A stretch of DNA of 64,000 nt from Cotesia glomerata (GCF_020080835.1 NC_058166.1:744001-808000); one strand, 5' to 3'. Positions 23,721 through 34,916 are shown, counted from the first letter of the stretch. Notes: generated by a model from the letters alone, not told the origin. A program made the numbers and translations.

Positions 23721-25030
23721 ATGGACCTTCGTTGGGCCTTATGGGGTCAATTTTTTAATACAGTATATTTTTTATTTTTTAATACGTCATATTAGCTCAA
23801 TACAGTTTTTTAATTTTTGGGCCTTATTTATCATTTTGGGCCTTATGACTTGTCTTAAGGTTGAGCAAAAATGCATTTTAATGGCATTTAACATATTTTG
23901 GGCCTTAAAAATATTTCGGGCCTTATATGTATTTTGGGCCCTGCTAAAATTAAAAAACATTTTAATATTCTCAACTCTTCAATTTTTATAATAGATTTTG
24001 GGTCTGAAATATGTTTTGGGCCTTATATGTTTTTGGGCCTTACTAAAACTTTAAAAATTCAATCTGAACTCTTAAATTTTCCTAAATGTATTTTGGGCCT
24101 TATATGTTTTTTGGACCTTATTAAAATTAAAAAAAAAACATTTCAATCTTCCCAACTTTTAAGTTTTTCTAAATAATTTTGGGCCTTAAATATACTTTGG
24201 GCCTTACATGTATTTTTGGGCCTGACTCAAACTTCAAACATTTCAATATTTCTAACTCCTAAATTTAATTAAATAATTTTGGGCCTTAAATATACTTTGG
24301 GCCTTACTAAACTTCAAAAATTCAATCTCGATTCCTAAATTTTCCTAACTATATTTTGGGCCTTATATATATATTTTGGATCTTTCTAAAAATTTTAAAA
24401 ACATTTCAATATCCACTAACTTCATTCTTCTAAGTAATTTTGGACCTTAAATCTATTTTGGGCCTTACGAAAACGTCAAAAAAATTCAATTTTAATTCCT
24501 AATTTTTCCTAACTATATTTTGGGCCTTATGTATATTTTGGGCCTCACTAAAACTTTAACAATTCAATCTGAACTCTTAAATTTTCCTAACTATATTTTG
24601 GGCCTTATATACATTTTGGGTCGTTCTAAAATTTTTAAAAACATTTCAATATTCCCCAACTTAATTTTTCTAAGTAATTTTGGGCCTTAAATATATTTTG
24701 GGCCTTATATATATTTTGGGGCATTGTACAAATTTAGGGCCTTACTAAAACTTCAAAAGGTTTCAATCCTAACTCATAAATTTTCTTAAATATACTTTGG
24801 GCCTTGTATATATTTTGGGCCTTACTAAACTTCAAAACATTTCAATATTTCTAACCCTTAATTTTTCCTGGATAATTTTGGGCCTTGCATATATTTTGGG
24901 CCTTATAAACATGTTTTGGGTCTTATATGTATTTTGGGCCTGATACATTTTTGGTTTTACTAAAATTTAAAGAACATTTTTATATTCCTCTCCAAAATTT
25001 TCCTAAATAATTTTGGGCCTTACCCCTCCC
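23720..25030 (+). repeat. GGGCC-motif array, 'TTTTGGGCCTTA' orientation
   Basis: A higher-order unit of about 120-130 bp combines 'ttttgggccttatat', 'atattttgggccttactaaaa', 'cttcaaaaatttcaat' and 'aactcctaaattttcctaa'. Eight or more units occur in direct order. The plus-strand open frame at 23,898-24,176 is repeat translation. Confidence 0.88.
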
Positions 25031-26235
25031 TCCCCACAAGTCCCAAATGATCGATTGCAAAACCCGAGGTAGCAGGTACTTGAGGCCCAGGGCGAATTGA
25101 ACTTCCGAGCGTGGGAAGCTGCCATTTTTCCTACCCCCTCCACCTCCCCCATAATCACTAGACACTACTTCCTTACCTAGTAATTTCTCAAGACACGAAC
25201 ACTCCGTAATTTTTACAGTAGTCCCAAAATAAAATCCCCCCTCCCCTCCTATTATAATTCTAAGGCCCAATTTTTATTTATATTTTTATTTTTCTAAAGA
25301 ATAAAAATTTTTTCACGTGACGCTGGCGTGTGCCCGCGGGGGCGTTCGTGTCTGATTGCGTGTTGAATTAGCAGGTGGATGCAAAAAAATAACAACGAGG
25401 ATGAGGAAGATGCCCCCGGCGAACCAAACGCTCAGATTCTGGGTTACGGAGTTTTAAATGTAGGCGTGATCGCGGTAGCGGCCTCGAGCTGTTTCTCACC
25501 CGCATACCAGACAACATTTCTTACCATAATCATACAATTTTTTTTTATTCTTTTTTTTGAGAAATATCAAAAGTCCGTTTTTGGTACAAAGGGTCGGTTT
25601 TTCGGACACTAGGCATCAGAAAAAATTTTTAAGACTTTTTCCTTGTAGAGGAAGAAATTTCATGAAGTTTGACTACTCACAAGACCTATTTAAAAAAATT
25701 TTATATCGAGTTTCCTAGAATTCGCGGTTTTTGGCGGGAAAACCGCAAAAAACCGCGAATTTCAAAAAAATAAGCTAGAATCATCAAATTTTAATCGGAA
25801 AAATTACTATAGTGTTTTTTAGAGTCTAAGAAGCTTAAAAATAATTATTATTTTCAATAATAACAATAATAATAATTATAATAATTGCTTTTATTACTTT
25901 AAGTCTTTAAAATTTAGAAAAAATGGCAATATTTCGGTAATTATTAAGTTTAAATAAAATTTCCTTTCTAATTGCATGTTAATATTTATGATTTTATGTT
26001 AATTTTAGCTTTTTTTAAGTAAAAAAGCCATTTTTCTTCGAAATTTGTGAGTTTTATACTTTGATAATTTTTAATTAATTAACTAATGGCGTTAGAAAAA
26101 AATTTTTTAAACATAAATTGTACCTACAAGTGCCCTTTGTAAAATAAAATCAGTCCAGTGTATTTATTTTAATTAGAATAAAAGTTATGAATTTTTAAAG
26201 ATGGAAGAATTTAGAAAATAAGGGAATTTTTGGGG
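25030..26235. other. Unique region with an acidic open frame and a long hairpin
   Basis: Bases 25,130-25,260 are C-rich on the plus strand. A plus-strand frame from about 25,370 encodes NNNEDEEDAPGEPNAQ, then a hydrophobic stretch with VAVAASSC-like content, before running into AT repeat at 25,530. An acceptor-like 'gaattagcag' precedes it. It could be a diverged exon; I do not recognise it. Arms 25,719-25,737 and 25,743-25,761 form an 18-of-19-bp hairpin with a 5-nt loop. The rest is AT-rich without features. Confidence 0.35.
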
Positions 26236-26740
26236 AAAACGGGGTTTTTGAACTGGGGGCGTTGAAAACTTTGAGAAAAAATGGCGGAATTGGAAAAATT
26301 TATAGTGGATCTTGAAGCTGAGACTTTGAGGATGATAAAAATCCCGGCGAAGACATAGAATTATTTTTTTGGGTATTTTTAAACCAGCCGCGAAGTTTAA
26401 AAAATTATTTAAGATAAAAATTATGATTTTTTGACTTTGACTATTTTTATTAAATAAACATTCAGTCCTAAAAAAAAATGTTTCGAACAAAAGTTGTAGC
26501 TAAAAGTGTATTCTTTAAAATAAAATCAGTCCGGTTCCTTAATTTTGGATATAAAAAAAGTTGTGAATTTTTTAAGTACCAAAAATATGATAAAATCTCA
26601 AAAAATTGAGATTTTTGAACTGGGGGCGCTGAAAACTTTGAGAAAAAATGGCGGAATTGGAAAAATTTATAGTGGGTCTTGAAGCTGAGACTTTGAGAAT
26701 TCTAATAATGCCGGCAAAGACATAAAAATGATTAGTGTAC
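26235..26740 (-). repeat. Two reversed copies of the 'cttcgccggcat' module
   Basis: 'tgaactgggggcg(t/c)tgaaaactttgagaaaaaatggcgg' occurs at about 26,250 and 26,617, each followed by 'aagctgagactttgag(g/a)at' and 'ccggc(g/a)aagacata'. The forward copies at 36.6, 37.7 and 38.1 kb are the mirror images, so the SURF6 and 34.9-kb genes lie between inverted members. Confidence 0.8.
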
Positions 26741-27049
26741 TTTTAGTAATCTTCTGAGAAAGTTTTAACAAATTTTTTTTCCTTAAAAATCTTGAATTTT
26801 AAATTTAATTTTTGAATAAAAAATTATTATTTATTTTAAATTAATTTTATTAATTATCAAATAAGTAGAATAAATAAATAAAATATTGATAAATAAAGAA
26901 GTAAAAATAATTTATACTGAGATATTTATTTATTTATAAAATAAATAAATGATAATTTTTTTATAATTAAAAATAATTTTGAATTTTTCCCGCGAAATTT
27001 TATAATTTCTTCCTTACCAGCCGCGATATTTATAAATTTATAAATGACA

Positions 27050-27193
27050 GCCAGCGCCTCTGTAGGTTAAAAATGTAAGTAATAAATATTTCCACCAGTC
27101 GGTAGGGAACTTGAAATCTAGACCGCATGCTTGTGTATTGACTGGAATAAATGTTCTTAATTCTAACCTGAAATAATTAGAAAATATTAAAAG
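27050..27193 (+). other. Probable 5' untranslated exon of SURF6
   Basis: Mixed-composition sequence ends in 'aaaag' before GTGAGT (27,194). The next acceptor, 'tttttttag' (27,261-27,269), lies 17 bp before the ATG at 27,287. This places a 76-bp intron in the leader. The 5' edge is not determined and no clear TATA box is seen, as expected for a housekeeping gene. Confidence 0.5.
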
Positions 27194-27286
27194 GTGAGTA
27201 AAAAATTTGTTATTAATAAATTTAATAAAATATATATTTAATAATTAAAATTTATTTAATTTTTTTTAGATATTTAATTTTACAAA

Positions 27287-30200
27287 ATGAAGGAAGTGAA
27301 GAATAAAAATTTAGAAGGAAAATTAAAATCATCTATTAAAGAAGAAGATGAATTTATTCAAAATATTTTTGATAAAATGCCTTTGACTTCACATAAATTA
27401 GGTAATTATTTTTTTTTTTTTTTTAATTATGATTTTGAAAATTAATTTAAATTAATAAATTATTAATTAATAATTTTTAGATTTTTTTTATCAAAAAAAT
27501 TTTTATATGGAATTTAAAAAAAAATATAAAAATAATTTTTTCAATTGTGTATTTATCTTTTAAATTTTTATTATTAATTAAAAAATAAAAAGACTAAAAA
27601 TTTTTAATTTAAAATAAAAAAATTTTTTTTTAGAATTTTGTCTAATTTTTTTATTTTTTTTTTTATCTTATATTAAATAATAATTTTCTTATTTAAATTT
27701 CATTAAAAATAATAATAGTAATGTATTTTTAACACACAAAATTAAATTTAATAATTAAATTTTTTCTCTAAAAAAAATCAATAAAAATAAATTTTTAACA
27801 CTAAAAATTTTTTTTAGCTACAAACGTAAAATCAGAACCTGGAAAAAAAATAACTTACTCAAAAATCAAGCCAGTATTCAACGCAGAAGGTCACATGATA
27901 TTTTCAAAATTTGATTTCTCCGAAATCGGAACTAAGAAGCACCCAAAAAAATTCTTGGGCTCAAAGGACCCGAAGAAGCGCCTGGAGGAGCTCAAGACTA
28001 AAAAGCAAAAATTAAAGGAACTTAAGGCAGCTGGTGAGACAAAAAAAGCGAAACAACTCGAGCAGAAAGACTCCTGGCGCGCGATCTTGGCTCGAGCTGC
28101 TGGCGAGAGGGTGAGTTTTTTTATAAATCATTTAATATCTCGAGACTCGTTAGTGCGGGGACGACGGGAATGGGCTTAATAGATAGGGGATTAAATTCCC
28201 TGGAGAATGAGTACCCACAAGCCTGGGTGTTCCTGGAGGGTGTCCTGGAAAATCACCTGGAGAACCAGGGTGGAAAAAAAATTTTTTTTTTTTTTCAAGA
28301 AAAAAAAATTTTTTTTTTTTTCAAGAAAAAAAAATTCATTTTTTTTTTTTCAAGAAAAAAAATTCATTTTTTTTAAGAAAAAAAATGAATTTTTTTTTCA
28401 AGAAAAAAAAATTCATTTTTTTTAAGAAAAAAAATTTATTTATTTATTTATTTATTTATTAAATATATATGCCAGGGCTAACAGCCAAATGGCAAAAAAT
28501 TTATATTAACAAGATCAACATAAGTAATAATGGTTAGACAATAATTTTGAAATTAGAAATAAAAGTATTAATTTACGATTTTAATAAACAACTAGATAAT
28601 AAGTTATAGTTTCAAATTTTTAGACTACATTAATAGATCTATATATTACTAAGCAAAGAAACAAATTTTTTTAACTTTAAGTTTCAAGATTAACAAAGTA
28701 GGTAAAAGCTTTATTTTTGAAGATTTCAATGGATTGCGAGTTTATGATGTCAGCTGGTAAATCTTGCCAAGTTCGAATAGCAGTTACGACGAATGAATGC
28801 TCAAAGACAGTGGTAGAGAAGTTTGGCATTTTAAAAGCGACATTATTATTCTTCGCTAACAGTCTACTAGATTGTCTCACATCAGCATCAACTTCATGGA
28901 AGAGATCATGCAAAAATTTTGGTTGACCAGTCTCAAATAATTTGAAGAGCAAGCAAGCCAAGGAATAAAATCTACGTGATTTAACAGGCAGCCAGTTTAG
29001 CTTGCGACGATAAGGCGTTATGTGCTGATCCCTCTTTAAATTAAAAATAAATCGAATAGAACTGTTTACTAAACGCTGCAGTTTAACATCTAGTTTAATA
29101 GGCATATCCAGACAAACTACAGAGCAATAATCAATGATAGGTAGGATGGTAGCCATAACCAGCAGTTTGCGACATTGCGTGGAGAGAATGTTTCTTCTGT
29201 ACTTCAGACTATTAAGCGTTGCATAAACTTTTCGAGACACCTGAGCAACATGGGAATCCCATGAAAGATTATTCGCTAACTGTACTCCCAAGTGTTTCGT
29301 TGAATTTACATATGGAATATTATTTCCATCAATATAGATTTCTGGTAATTCACAGCCTTCAAGGTACTTGAGCTTACGGTTGCTGCTCAGTATCATTACT
29401 TTGGTTTTCTGATAATTTATCTCTAGGTTGTTCTCTTTGGCCCAGTCTGCCACAGCTTGAGCATCAACCGTAAGTCTAGCAGCAGCATCATCTAAATTGA
29501 AGAGTTTGAAGTGAAGATAGATCCATTTGTCGTCTGCAAAGAGACCATGTTTACAATATCTCAGTCGCTTGACTACACCATTAATAGCAATTAAAAATAG
29601 GATTGGACCTAGAATGGAACCTTGCGGAACACCAGAGGTGGTGCTGATAGAGCTGGATGCTACATTTGAAAAGTCAATGACAGACTGTGATCTGCCTGTG
29701 AGGTAAGAATGGAACCACATGATTGTTTCTAATGAGAAACCCATTTCATATAAAGCAGCAAGGAGGACTTTAGGATCCAATGAGTCAAAGGCCTTGGTGA
29801 AATCGAACAAGATGAGAAACGTGAGGTCATCACAATCAATAGCTCGACGAATCTCATCAGATAATCTTAACAAGGCTGCTTGGGTGCTGTGATGTTTACG
29901 AAAACCAGATTGATAGTCATCTAACAAGTTATTATCTTCGAGATAGGTGACAAGTTGATTTGCTACAATGCGTTCGAAGACTTTCGCTAGATGTGATAGG
30001 TTGGCGATAGGACGAGTATCAGACGCAGACTTCGGTGGGGTGACTTTATTTAGTGGTACAATAAAGACAGCCTTCCAAACGTCCGGGAAAATGCCTGTGT
30101 CAAGTGAGAGGTTGAAGATGGCAGTAAGAAAAAGTGACACTTGCGGAAGATGATCACGGAGCCATTTTAGATCTAAACCATCTGGACTCTTACCGGTTGA

Positions 30201-33200
30201 TTTTGAGAGAGTTAAATGAAGACTTTTAGTGACATCAACAATATCAATTTTTGACCAGTTGAAAACACAATTTACTCTCTTTATATAATGAAGAGGTAGA
30301 TTTTCTACAAAGTCTCGACTACAAGAAGTGTGTTTAGTTAGTGTTTTAGAGTAAGCAATATTTAAGTAGTCCGCACTGAAATGATCAAGCGGTGATGATT
30401 GTTTGCACTTTACAATACCCAAACGCTTCAGTTTCATCCAAATAGGCTGATCTAGCGATTCATCGTTCAAAACATTCTTGAAGTAGGAATCACGAGCATT
30501 ATTTAACTTGATTTTTAAATCCTTTCTCAAAGTTTTATACCGTTCGAGTAGACTTTGGTCATTCGTTCTGCGAGCACGCTTGTAAATGACATCACGATGA
30601 CGCAATTCCAATTTTAAATCATGAGTCAGCCATGGACTTTGGCGACGAGATACCTTCCTTACCACAAATGGCGCAAAGTCATTTAAAGCATTTTGGACTA
30701 CAGTAATAAAAAATCTGGCCATTTCACTTGGATCCATTGTATTCATGTCAACATTACGTAAGTTTAATTTATCATAGAGAGATATGGACAGCGCTAAATG
30801 GTCACATCGTCTGAAATCTCTAAACTTCACCAACTTTTCTTGAGTTTTCAGCAAGGGCAGCTTATAATCACATAGCAGGTAATCATGACCACCAACAAAT
30901 GGAGAAGTAGATTTAGTATATTGGCCAACCTTGTCCTGATCATCAACAATAACGACATCTAGCCACGAGTCAACAGCATTGACGTGATAGGTAGAAACCA
31001 TAGGGCACACAGTACAAAGAGGACTCAGTTATAAATGACTGAAGATGTTGAGCTAATCGATCAGTTTTCATAAGATTACAATTTAGATCACCCATAATAA
31101 TTATGTTATTATAATGAGGATAGAGTTTACCAAATTCGAAGAAGAAACTATCCAGCAAGTCACCTTGGGGTCTCCTATAAATCGATGATACAAGGATTGA
31201 AGCACCTGATTCAAGTACAACTTCGATGATCATGAATTCAGGTTGATTTAAGTCTTGAGTATCAGAGATATGAAGCACCTTGGTCTTTAAAGATTTGTGG
31301 ATAAAACAAGCTATCCCACCACCTCTTATGTAGCGTCCAGATGTATCGATAAGTCCTCTATCCCTTCTAATAATAGTGTAATCTAGAAGCATAATGTTGA
31401 TATCAGGATTTAGCCATGTCTCGACAACAGTAATAATGTGCGGTTTATTCTCCATGACAAGCAATTCAAATTGAGCTAAATGAGCTAAATAACTATTTAT
31501 ATTAATACACAGGATTTTTAAGGAATTTAAGTTAATAGTGTGTTTGTTTAGTAATTGCTATTCTAGTTGATTTAAATCATCAACCGAATGAATTTGAATT
31601 CATTTTTTCAAAAAAAAAAATTCATTTTTTTTAAGAAAAAAAATTTATTATTTTTTTCAAGAAAAAAAAATTTATTCTTTTTTTTAAGAAAAAAAAATTT
31701 ATTATTTTTTTTAAGAAAAAAAATTTAAGGTAAAAGACCCAGTTATTGACACTGACCTAGTTACTGACACTTCTAACGTTATTTTGAATTAAAAAAAAAA
31801 ATATTTTATTAAATAGTTTTATAAATTTTTTAAAAATTAAAATTAATTAATTATATACGTAATTAATTATATTTCCAACCGTAAAAAAAAATATGAATAA
31901 ATCCTGAACAAAAAAACAGGATTAAATTTTTTTATTTGTCTAAAACAAGTTTCAAGGGGAAATTTTTAAAAAAATTTGAAATTTCCAAAAAATTAAAATT
32001 TTCAATAAAATTCAAATTAAAAAGAAAATATGGACATAAATAAAGGATTTAATTAAGTTAATTTATATTATTTTTTCTTTGAGAATTTTTATAATCTGAG
32101 ATGGTTACAATTACCATCTTCAATTATAACAGTTATAATTTTTAATAATTACAATTAACATTTTGGATAGTAGTCGTTACCATTATTAATAGTAACTATT
32201 ACAATTGTCAATGATACAACCTATTATTTTATTACTAATTAATTTTGTTACCATTTCAGATAAGATAAAAGACCCAGTTATTGACACTGACCCAGTTACT
32301 GACACTTCTAACGTTATTTTGAATTAAAAAAAAAACATCTCATTAAATAGTTTTATAAACTTTTTTAAAATTAAAATTAATTAATTATGTACGTAATTAA
32401 TTATATTTCCAACCGTGAAAAAAAAAATAACTTAATAAAAAAAATTCTTCAAGTCTTGAGTGACTGTGGAAGCCATTTTTAAGCTATATTCTAAGCAGTA
32501 TACGTAAGAGCGTTCGTCTATCCAATCAATCAACTATTTATCATAAAAGTATCAAAATATAATAAAAACTATATAAATTAGTTCATTATTATACATGATT
32601 TAGTTTTCAATTATAATATATCACTTTAAATGACATTTATGTATTAAAATGTGGGTGTCAATAACTAGGTCGATTTTTTTAAGAACGCCGCAGTTATTGA
32701 CACCCGAATTTTAACCTATTATCGAGGTTATTTCGTTGTTGACGTTTCAATGAAATATTTAAATATTTATATTTATTATACTTAATATATTATAATAATA
32801 TGCTTTTATTTATAATCGTAGAGTTAAATTAACATTAAAAATTTTTTTTAACATAAAAAAAGTGTTTTAATTATAATACAAGTTTAATTTATCTTTTATT
32901 GAATAATTTTATTTTATTTTAATTAAATAATGTAAACCTAACTAATAATGAATAATTTTTATAAATGAGTGTCAGAATCTAGGCCGACGTCAGTGTCAGA
33001 AACTACAACACAAGAAATTTAGAGTGTCAGAAACTAGGTCCTACAACGTTACTGTTTAAAACATTAATTTAAATTATAAAATGGTCCCATATCATTCTTT
33101 CGCGTTGATAATCTTTTAAAGAAATTCTAAATTTTTTTATGATGCACAAATTATTTACTCCAATTAAATATTGTAATAATTATAGTGTTATAACCTCTGC

Positions 33201-33493
33201 CGTCACTCTTAGAGTGTCAGAAACTGGGCCCTTTATCTTATTTTATTTTATTTATTTTTTTTTTTTTTAAGGTCCTAGATGATCCGGAGCTCCTGAAAAA
33301 GACGATCAAGCGTAAGGAACATTTAAAGAAGCACAGCGCGAAAAAATGGGAGGCTAGGACTAACAAAGTGCAGAAGGATATTGAGACCAGGCAAAAGAAG
33401 CGCCAGGAGAATATTTTGAAGCGCAAGAAGGATAAGAAGACTCATAAGTTAAAGAGGGCGTCGAAGAACGGGAGGATCATCCCCGGGTATTGA
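27287..33493 (+). CDS. SURF6: SURF6 / Rrp14-family nucleolar ribosome-biogenesis protein
   Basis: Three coding exons join in phase: 27,287-27,401 (GTAATT donor), 27,818-28,110 (GTGAGT donor) and 33,272-33,493 (after 'tttttttaag'), giving 209 residues. The second exon carries FSKFDF and the Lys-rich 'KRLEELKTKKQKLKELKAAG' region. The last exon has the family signature: DDPELLKKTIKRKEHLKKHS, KKWEAR, RQKKRQENILKRKKDKK, and the terminal GRIIPGY. SURF6 is a basic nucleolar RNA-binding protein needed for rRNA processing and for assembly of both ribosomal subunits. The protein is short for the family because the N-terminal part is reduced; a missed exon between 27.4 and 27.8 kb is possible. AATAAA at 33,503-33,508. 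The last intron is 5.2 kb, filled by a LINE and a DNA element, and its acceptor lies about 30 bp after the DNA element's end. Confidence 0.85.
28270..28433. repeat. A-run/T-run palindromic microsatellite, left part
   Basis: 'ttttttttttcaagaaaaaaaa' and 'attcattttttttaagaaaa' units repeat and can fold on themselves. The same array resumes at 31,600-31,725, so the LINE inserted inside it. Confidence 0.8.
28677..31010 (-). CDS. LINE reverse transcriptase (ORF2, C-terminal 777 codons open)
   Basis: An uninterrupted minus-strand frame holds the end of the endonuclease domain (DSWLDVVIVDD near residue 15, GGHDYLL near 40), a linker, then reverse transcriptase from about residue 300 to 540. Motifs seen are LFDFTKAFDSLD (first catalytic Asp near 403), SGVPQGSILGP (near 460), LFADDKWIY (catalytic FADD, 491-494) and STKHLGVQL. 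A C-terminal region, ending FVNLET, is typical of this clade. The product would copy its own RNA by target-primed reverse transcription. The first methionine is not a true start: the frame continues the endonuclease, from which it is split by a one-base length change. The catalytic 'SDH' of the endonuclease reads GGH, which may be a family trait or a loss. Confidence 0.88.
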   Translation of the reverse strand: MCPMVSTYHVNAVDSWLDVVIVDDQDKVGQYTKSTSPFVGGHDYLLCDYKLPLLKTQEKLVKFRDFRRCDHLALSISLYDKLNLRNVDMNTMDPSEMARFFITVVQNALNDFAPFVVRKVSRRQSPWLTHDLKLELRHRDVIYKRARRTNDQSLLERYKTLRKDLKIKLNNARDSYFKNVLNDESLDQPIWMKLKRLGIVKCKQSSPLDHFSADYLNIAYSKTLTKHTSCSRDFVENLPLHYIKRVNCVFNWSKIDIVDVTKSLHLTLSKSTGKSPDGLDLKWLRDHLPQVSLFLTAIFNLSLDTGIFPDVWKAVFIVPLNKVTPPKSASDTRPIANLSHLAKVFERIVANQLVTYLEDNNLLDDYQSGFRKHHSTQAALLRLSDEIRRAIDCDDLTFLILFDFTKAFDSLDPKVLLAALYEMGFSLETIMWFHSYLTGRSQSVIDFSNVASSSISTTSGVPQGSILGPILFLIAINGVVKRLRYCKHGLFADDKWIYLHFKLFNLDDAAARLTVDAQAVADWAKENNLEINYQKTKVMILSSNRKLKYLEGCELPEIYIDGNNIPYVNSTKHLGVQLANNLSWDSHVAQVSRKVYATLNSLKYRRNILSTQCRKLLVMATILPIIDYCSVVCLDMPIKLDVKLQRLVNSSIRFIFNLKRDQHITPYRRKLNWLPVKSRRFYSLACLLFKLFETGQPKFLHDLFHEVDADVRQSSRLLAKNNNVAFKMPNFSTTVFEHSFVVTAIRTWQDLPADIINSQSIEIFKNKAFTYFVNLET
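30970..31552 (-). pseudogene. LINE endonuclease domain, frameshifted from the RT frame
   Basis: From about 31,552 the minus strand reads LKILCININSYLAHLAQFE, then PHIITVVETWLN, RGGGIACFIHK, SSIYRRPQGD and IIIMGDLNCNL. These are the N, E and D-x-N blocks of an APE-like LINE endonuclease. Near 31,000, after CVPYG, the frame shifts at a run of three T. The downstream homology (TYHVNAVDSWLD) continues in the next frame. This single defect would stop a full ORF2 product, so the copy is probably dead although the RT part is intact. Confidence 0.8.
31600..31726. repeat. A-run/T-run palindromic microsatellite, right part
   Basis: Continuation of the array interrupted by the LINE: 'ttttaagaaaaaaaatttatt' units. 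Confidence 0.8.
31727..33240 (+). mobile_element. DNA-transposon-like element with iterated TGACAC boxes, in the SURF6 intron
   Basis: The left end 'aaagacccagttattgacac' (about 31,734) and the right end 'gtgtcagaaactgggccctt' (ending about 33,235) are imperfect inverted copies. Further boxes of the same kind lie at about 31,758, 32,656, 32,690, 32,967, 32,990, 33,025 and 33,207. The left end occurs a second time at 32,271-32,430, so one copy is nested in another or partly duplicated. The bases from 32,460 on are nearly identical to 63,280-64,000. No transposase is encoded. The right end stops about 30 bp short of the SURF6 acceptor. Confidence 0.75.
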
Positions 33494-33502
33494 TGTATTT
33501 TT

Positions 33503-33508
33503 AATAAA
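33503..33508 (+). terminator. SURF6 polyadenylation signal
   Basis: AATAAA starts 10 bases after the SURF6 stop codon. A 3' UTR of some 30-40 bases would result. Confidence 0.6.
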
Positions 33509-33631
33509 TAATGTTTTTAAATAAGTTAATTAAGAGTTTTTTATTATATAATTATAATTTATAATTATCTATTAAGAGAATGAGAATAATTTTGTCGCCA
33601 CGATTGTTAGATAATATAATCAAAATAATTT

Positions 33632-34572
33632 GAGTACCCACATCAATTTTTCATATATTTCATATATTTATATATATTATATATATGTATATATGAAAAA
33701 TATATCAAAAATGCATGTGGGTACTCAAATGAAAGCTCTTGATGAGTATATCATCACGATGAGCTTACATCTTCAAAATTGTCAATAATTAAGAAATGAC
33801 ATTGTATTTTGTGAACTATTGACATTTTTAAAGATATAAGCTCATCCTGATGTCGCACCCATTAAGACCTTTCATTTGAGTACCCACATCAATTTTTCAT
33901 ATATTTTATATATATTATATATATGTATATATGAAAAATATATCAAAAATCCATGTGGGTACTCAAATGAAAGCTCTTGATGAGTATATCATCAAGATGA
34001 GCTTATATCTTCAAAATTGTCAATAATTAAATAATGACATTGTATTTTGTGAACTATTGACATTTTTAAAGATATAAGCTCATCCTGATGTTGCACTCAT
34101 TAAGACCTTTTATTTGAGTATCCACATCAATTTTTCATATATTTTATATATATTATATATATGTATATATGAAAAATATATCAAAAATCCATGTGGGTAC
34201 TCAAATGAAAGCTCTTGATGAGTATATCATCAAGATGAGCTTATATCTTCAAAATTGTCAATTAAGAAATGACATTGTATCTTGTGAACTATTGACATTT
34301 TTAAAGATATAAGATCATCCTGATGTTGCACTCATCAAGACCTTTCATTTGAGTACCCACATCAATTTTTCATATATTTATATATATTATATATATATAT
34401 ATATATGTATATATGAAAAATATATCAAAAATGCATGTGGGTACTCAAATGAAAGCTCTTGATGATTATATCATCGGGATGAGCTTATATATTCAAAAAT
34501 GTCAATAATTAAGAAATGACATTGTATTTTGTGAACTATTGACATTTTTAAAGATATAAGCTCATCCTCAGG
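33632..34572 (+). repeat. Satellite of ~240-bp units, each with two hairpins
   Basis: Four direct copies start at about 33,632, 33,879, 34,116 and 34,351. In each, 'gagtacccacat' at the start pairs with 'atgtgggtactc' about 90 bp later around a (TA)-rich palindrome ('tatatattatatatatgtata'). Then 'gatgagctta(t/c)at(c)ttcaaaa' pairs with 'aaagatataagctcatcctgatg'. Copies differ by a few percent plus TA-length changes. Confidence 0.9.
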
Positions 34573-34831
34573 GGCATAACTTAATATAATTAGTTGTATA
34601 AATTATAATATAAAAAAATATATCCGCGATATTTTTATTAGTTTCAGTCATAAATGATGTTATTAATCTCAATAAACATGTTTTATGATTTATTTTGACA
34701 CAGCATAATAATTAAATAATTGATAACGAATCATAAAAGCGCCGTATTGAAAAGTAAGTGATATTAACCATTGAAATGAATCGGTTTTTTATCAGCTTAA
34801 ATAATTGACCAATCAAATTTGATTGAGTGAC

Positions 34832-34837
34832 TATAAA
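34832..34837 (+). promoter_or_regulatory. TATA box of the secreted Asn/Asp-rich protein gene
   Basis: TATAAA lies 80 bp upstream of the ATG at 34,917. Transcription would start near 34,862, giving a leader of about 55 bases. Confidence 0.6.
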
Positions 34838-34916
34838 TGTAAGAAACCATTCGAATCATCGGCTTATTTTCTAACTGTCGTTAGAGAAGTTACTTTGTTT
34901 AATAATTATTTTAAAA

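Larger units (their letters stand above)
28434..31600 (-). mobile_element. 5'-truncated non-LTR retrotransposon (LINE, CR1/Jockey-like group)
   Basis: On the minus strand the element runs from just before an apurinic-type endonuclease domain, through reverse transcriptase, to a 3' UTR ('catttggctgttagccctgg') and an (AAAT)n tail at 28,434-28,460. It lacks an ORF1 and 5' UTR. A 30-bp stretch is identical at 28,411-28,440 and 31,620-31,649; it may be the target-site duplication, though the host array makes this ambiguous. It lies antisense in the last intron of SURF6. Confidence 0.88.

Noticed and set aside
28170..28425. Open frames of F/K runs after the second SURF6 exon
   Set aside because: They read through the GTGAGT donor into the intron and then translate A and T runs.
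33740..33870. Hammerhead-type ribozyme in the 240-bp satellite ('cctgatg', 'gatgag')
   Set aside because: The required CUGANGA core followed by GAAA in the right order is absent on both strands.
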